Under the pieces are notes generated by a model. That model saw nothing but the letters and a program-made list of their open reading frames with translations. It ran no database searches and was not told the origin of the DNA. A stretch of 22,207 nt of DNA from an uncultured Eubacteriales bacterium (lineage in GTDB: Bacteria; Bacillota; Clostridia; Monoglobales; Monoglobaceae), in NCBI GenBank assembly GCA_900545865.1, contig URAN01000048.1, positions 1-22,207 on the forward strand, in the 5' to 3' direction. Numbering within the stretch: position 1 is the stretch's first letter; every line of letters begins with the position of its first letter. Shown in pieces: positions 22,089-22,207 of this stretch. The position numbers were made by a program, and so were the translations under genes.

Positions 22089-22137
22089 AATTCGGAATGC
22101 GGAATGCGTAATTTAAATTAATGCGGAATGCGGAATC
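22089..22137 (+). repeat. AATTCGGAATGCGGAAT-type short repeat, copy 5
   Basis: It begins 15 nt after the nth stop codon and reads AATTCGGAATGCGGAATGCG, a TAATTTAAATTA spacer, then ATGCGGAATGCGGAAT. It is oriented in sense behind nth, as copies 2-4 are behind their genes. Confidence 0.65.
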
Positions 22138-22164
22138 GAAACGGAATGTATGAAAAATATAGGG

Positions 22165-22204
22165 TTCCCGAAAAATGAGGGTTGCACCCGAAATTTTTTG
22201 GGAA
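22165..22204. repeat. Imperfect inverted repeat at the window end
   Basis: TTCCCGAAAAAT (22165-22176) and ATTTTTTGGGAA (22193-22204) match except for one G-T pair, with an inner GGGT/ACCC (22179-22189). It could be a terminator or the end of a repeat element, but the window stops 3 bp later. Confidence 0.4.
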
Positions 22205-22207
22205 GAG

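Overview
The window looks like a chromosomal segment of an uncultured anaerobic Bacillota, probably class Clostridia (gut or rumen type). This is inferred from the str-operon order with an L7Ae-like protein in front of rpsL, strong AGGAGG ribosome-binding sites, AraC-regulated intracellular glycoside hydrolases, and the style of the replication, cell-wall and repair genes. Base composition is moderate, with AT-rich intergenic regions. No 16S rRNA gene is present to fix the taxonomy.

Layout. (1) 1-310: a terminator and GC-rich palindromic repeats. (2) 311-8345: a carbohydrate island. An AraC regulator (-) is divergent from a cytoplasmic GH10 xylanase-like gene (+). A second AraC/cupin regulator (-) is divergent from a four-gene operon (+): enolase-superfamily dehydratase, SDR oxidoreductase, RraA-like protein and GH13 glycosidase. 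The middle three have the right chemistry for a sugar-acid route (dehydration, redox, retro-aldol or hydrolytic cleavage). (3) 8346-8880: a gene-free stretch with hairpins, then tRNA-Asp and tRNA-Thr under one strong promoter with a terminator. (4) 8880-11950: an accessory segment between the tRNAs and tuf. It holds palindromic repeats, a phage-type replication module (DnaD-like replisome organizer and DnaC-like helicase loader, -), a remnant of an upstream gene, an AT-rich cassette with a PBECR-like nuclease gene (+) and a separately promoted, structured, terminated small RNA (+). (5) 11950-17086: the str operon (-): L7Ae-like protein, rpsL, rpsG, fusA, tuf. It is not joined to rpoBC, has its own strong promoter, and tuf has a second promoter. 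(6) 17180-21240: LCP-family cell-wall ligase, rarA and glyA (-). (7) 21334-22074: nth (+), divergent from glyA, then repeats.

The most unusual part is 10330-11690. The replisome-organizer gene carries 11-bp tandem repeats, 15-bp tandem repeats, a strand-biased pyrimidine tract and an AT-rich stretch, the make-up expected of an origin lying inside the initiator gene. Next to it, a PBECR-like nuclease gene and an unidentified RNA of about 145 nt share a 21-nt duplicated promoter core. The RNA can form a 9-bp closing stem, three hairpins and a perfect 6-bp loop-loop pairing. I could not assign it to a known RNA class by eye, so it is the best candidate here for something undescribed. A dispersed repeat family (AATTCGGAATGCGGAAT type) sits just behind the stop codons of several genes in the same orientation, often next to a second palindromic family ending in CCCCTAC.
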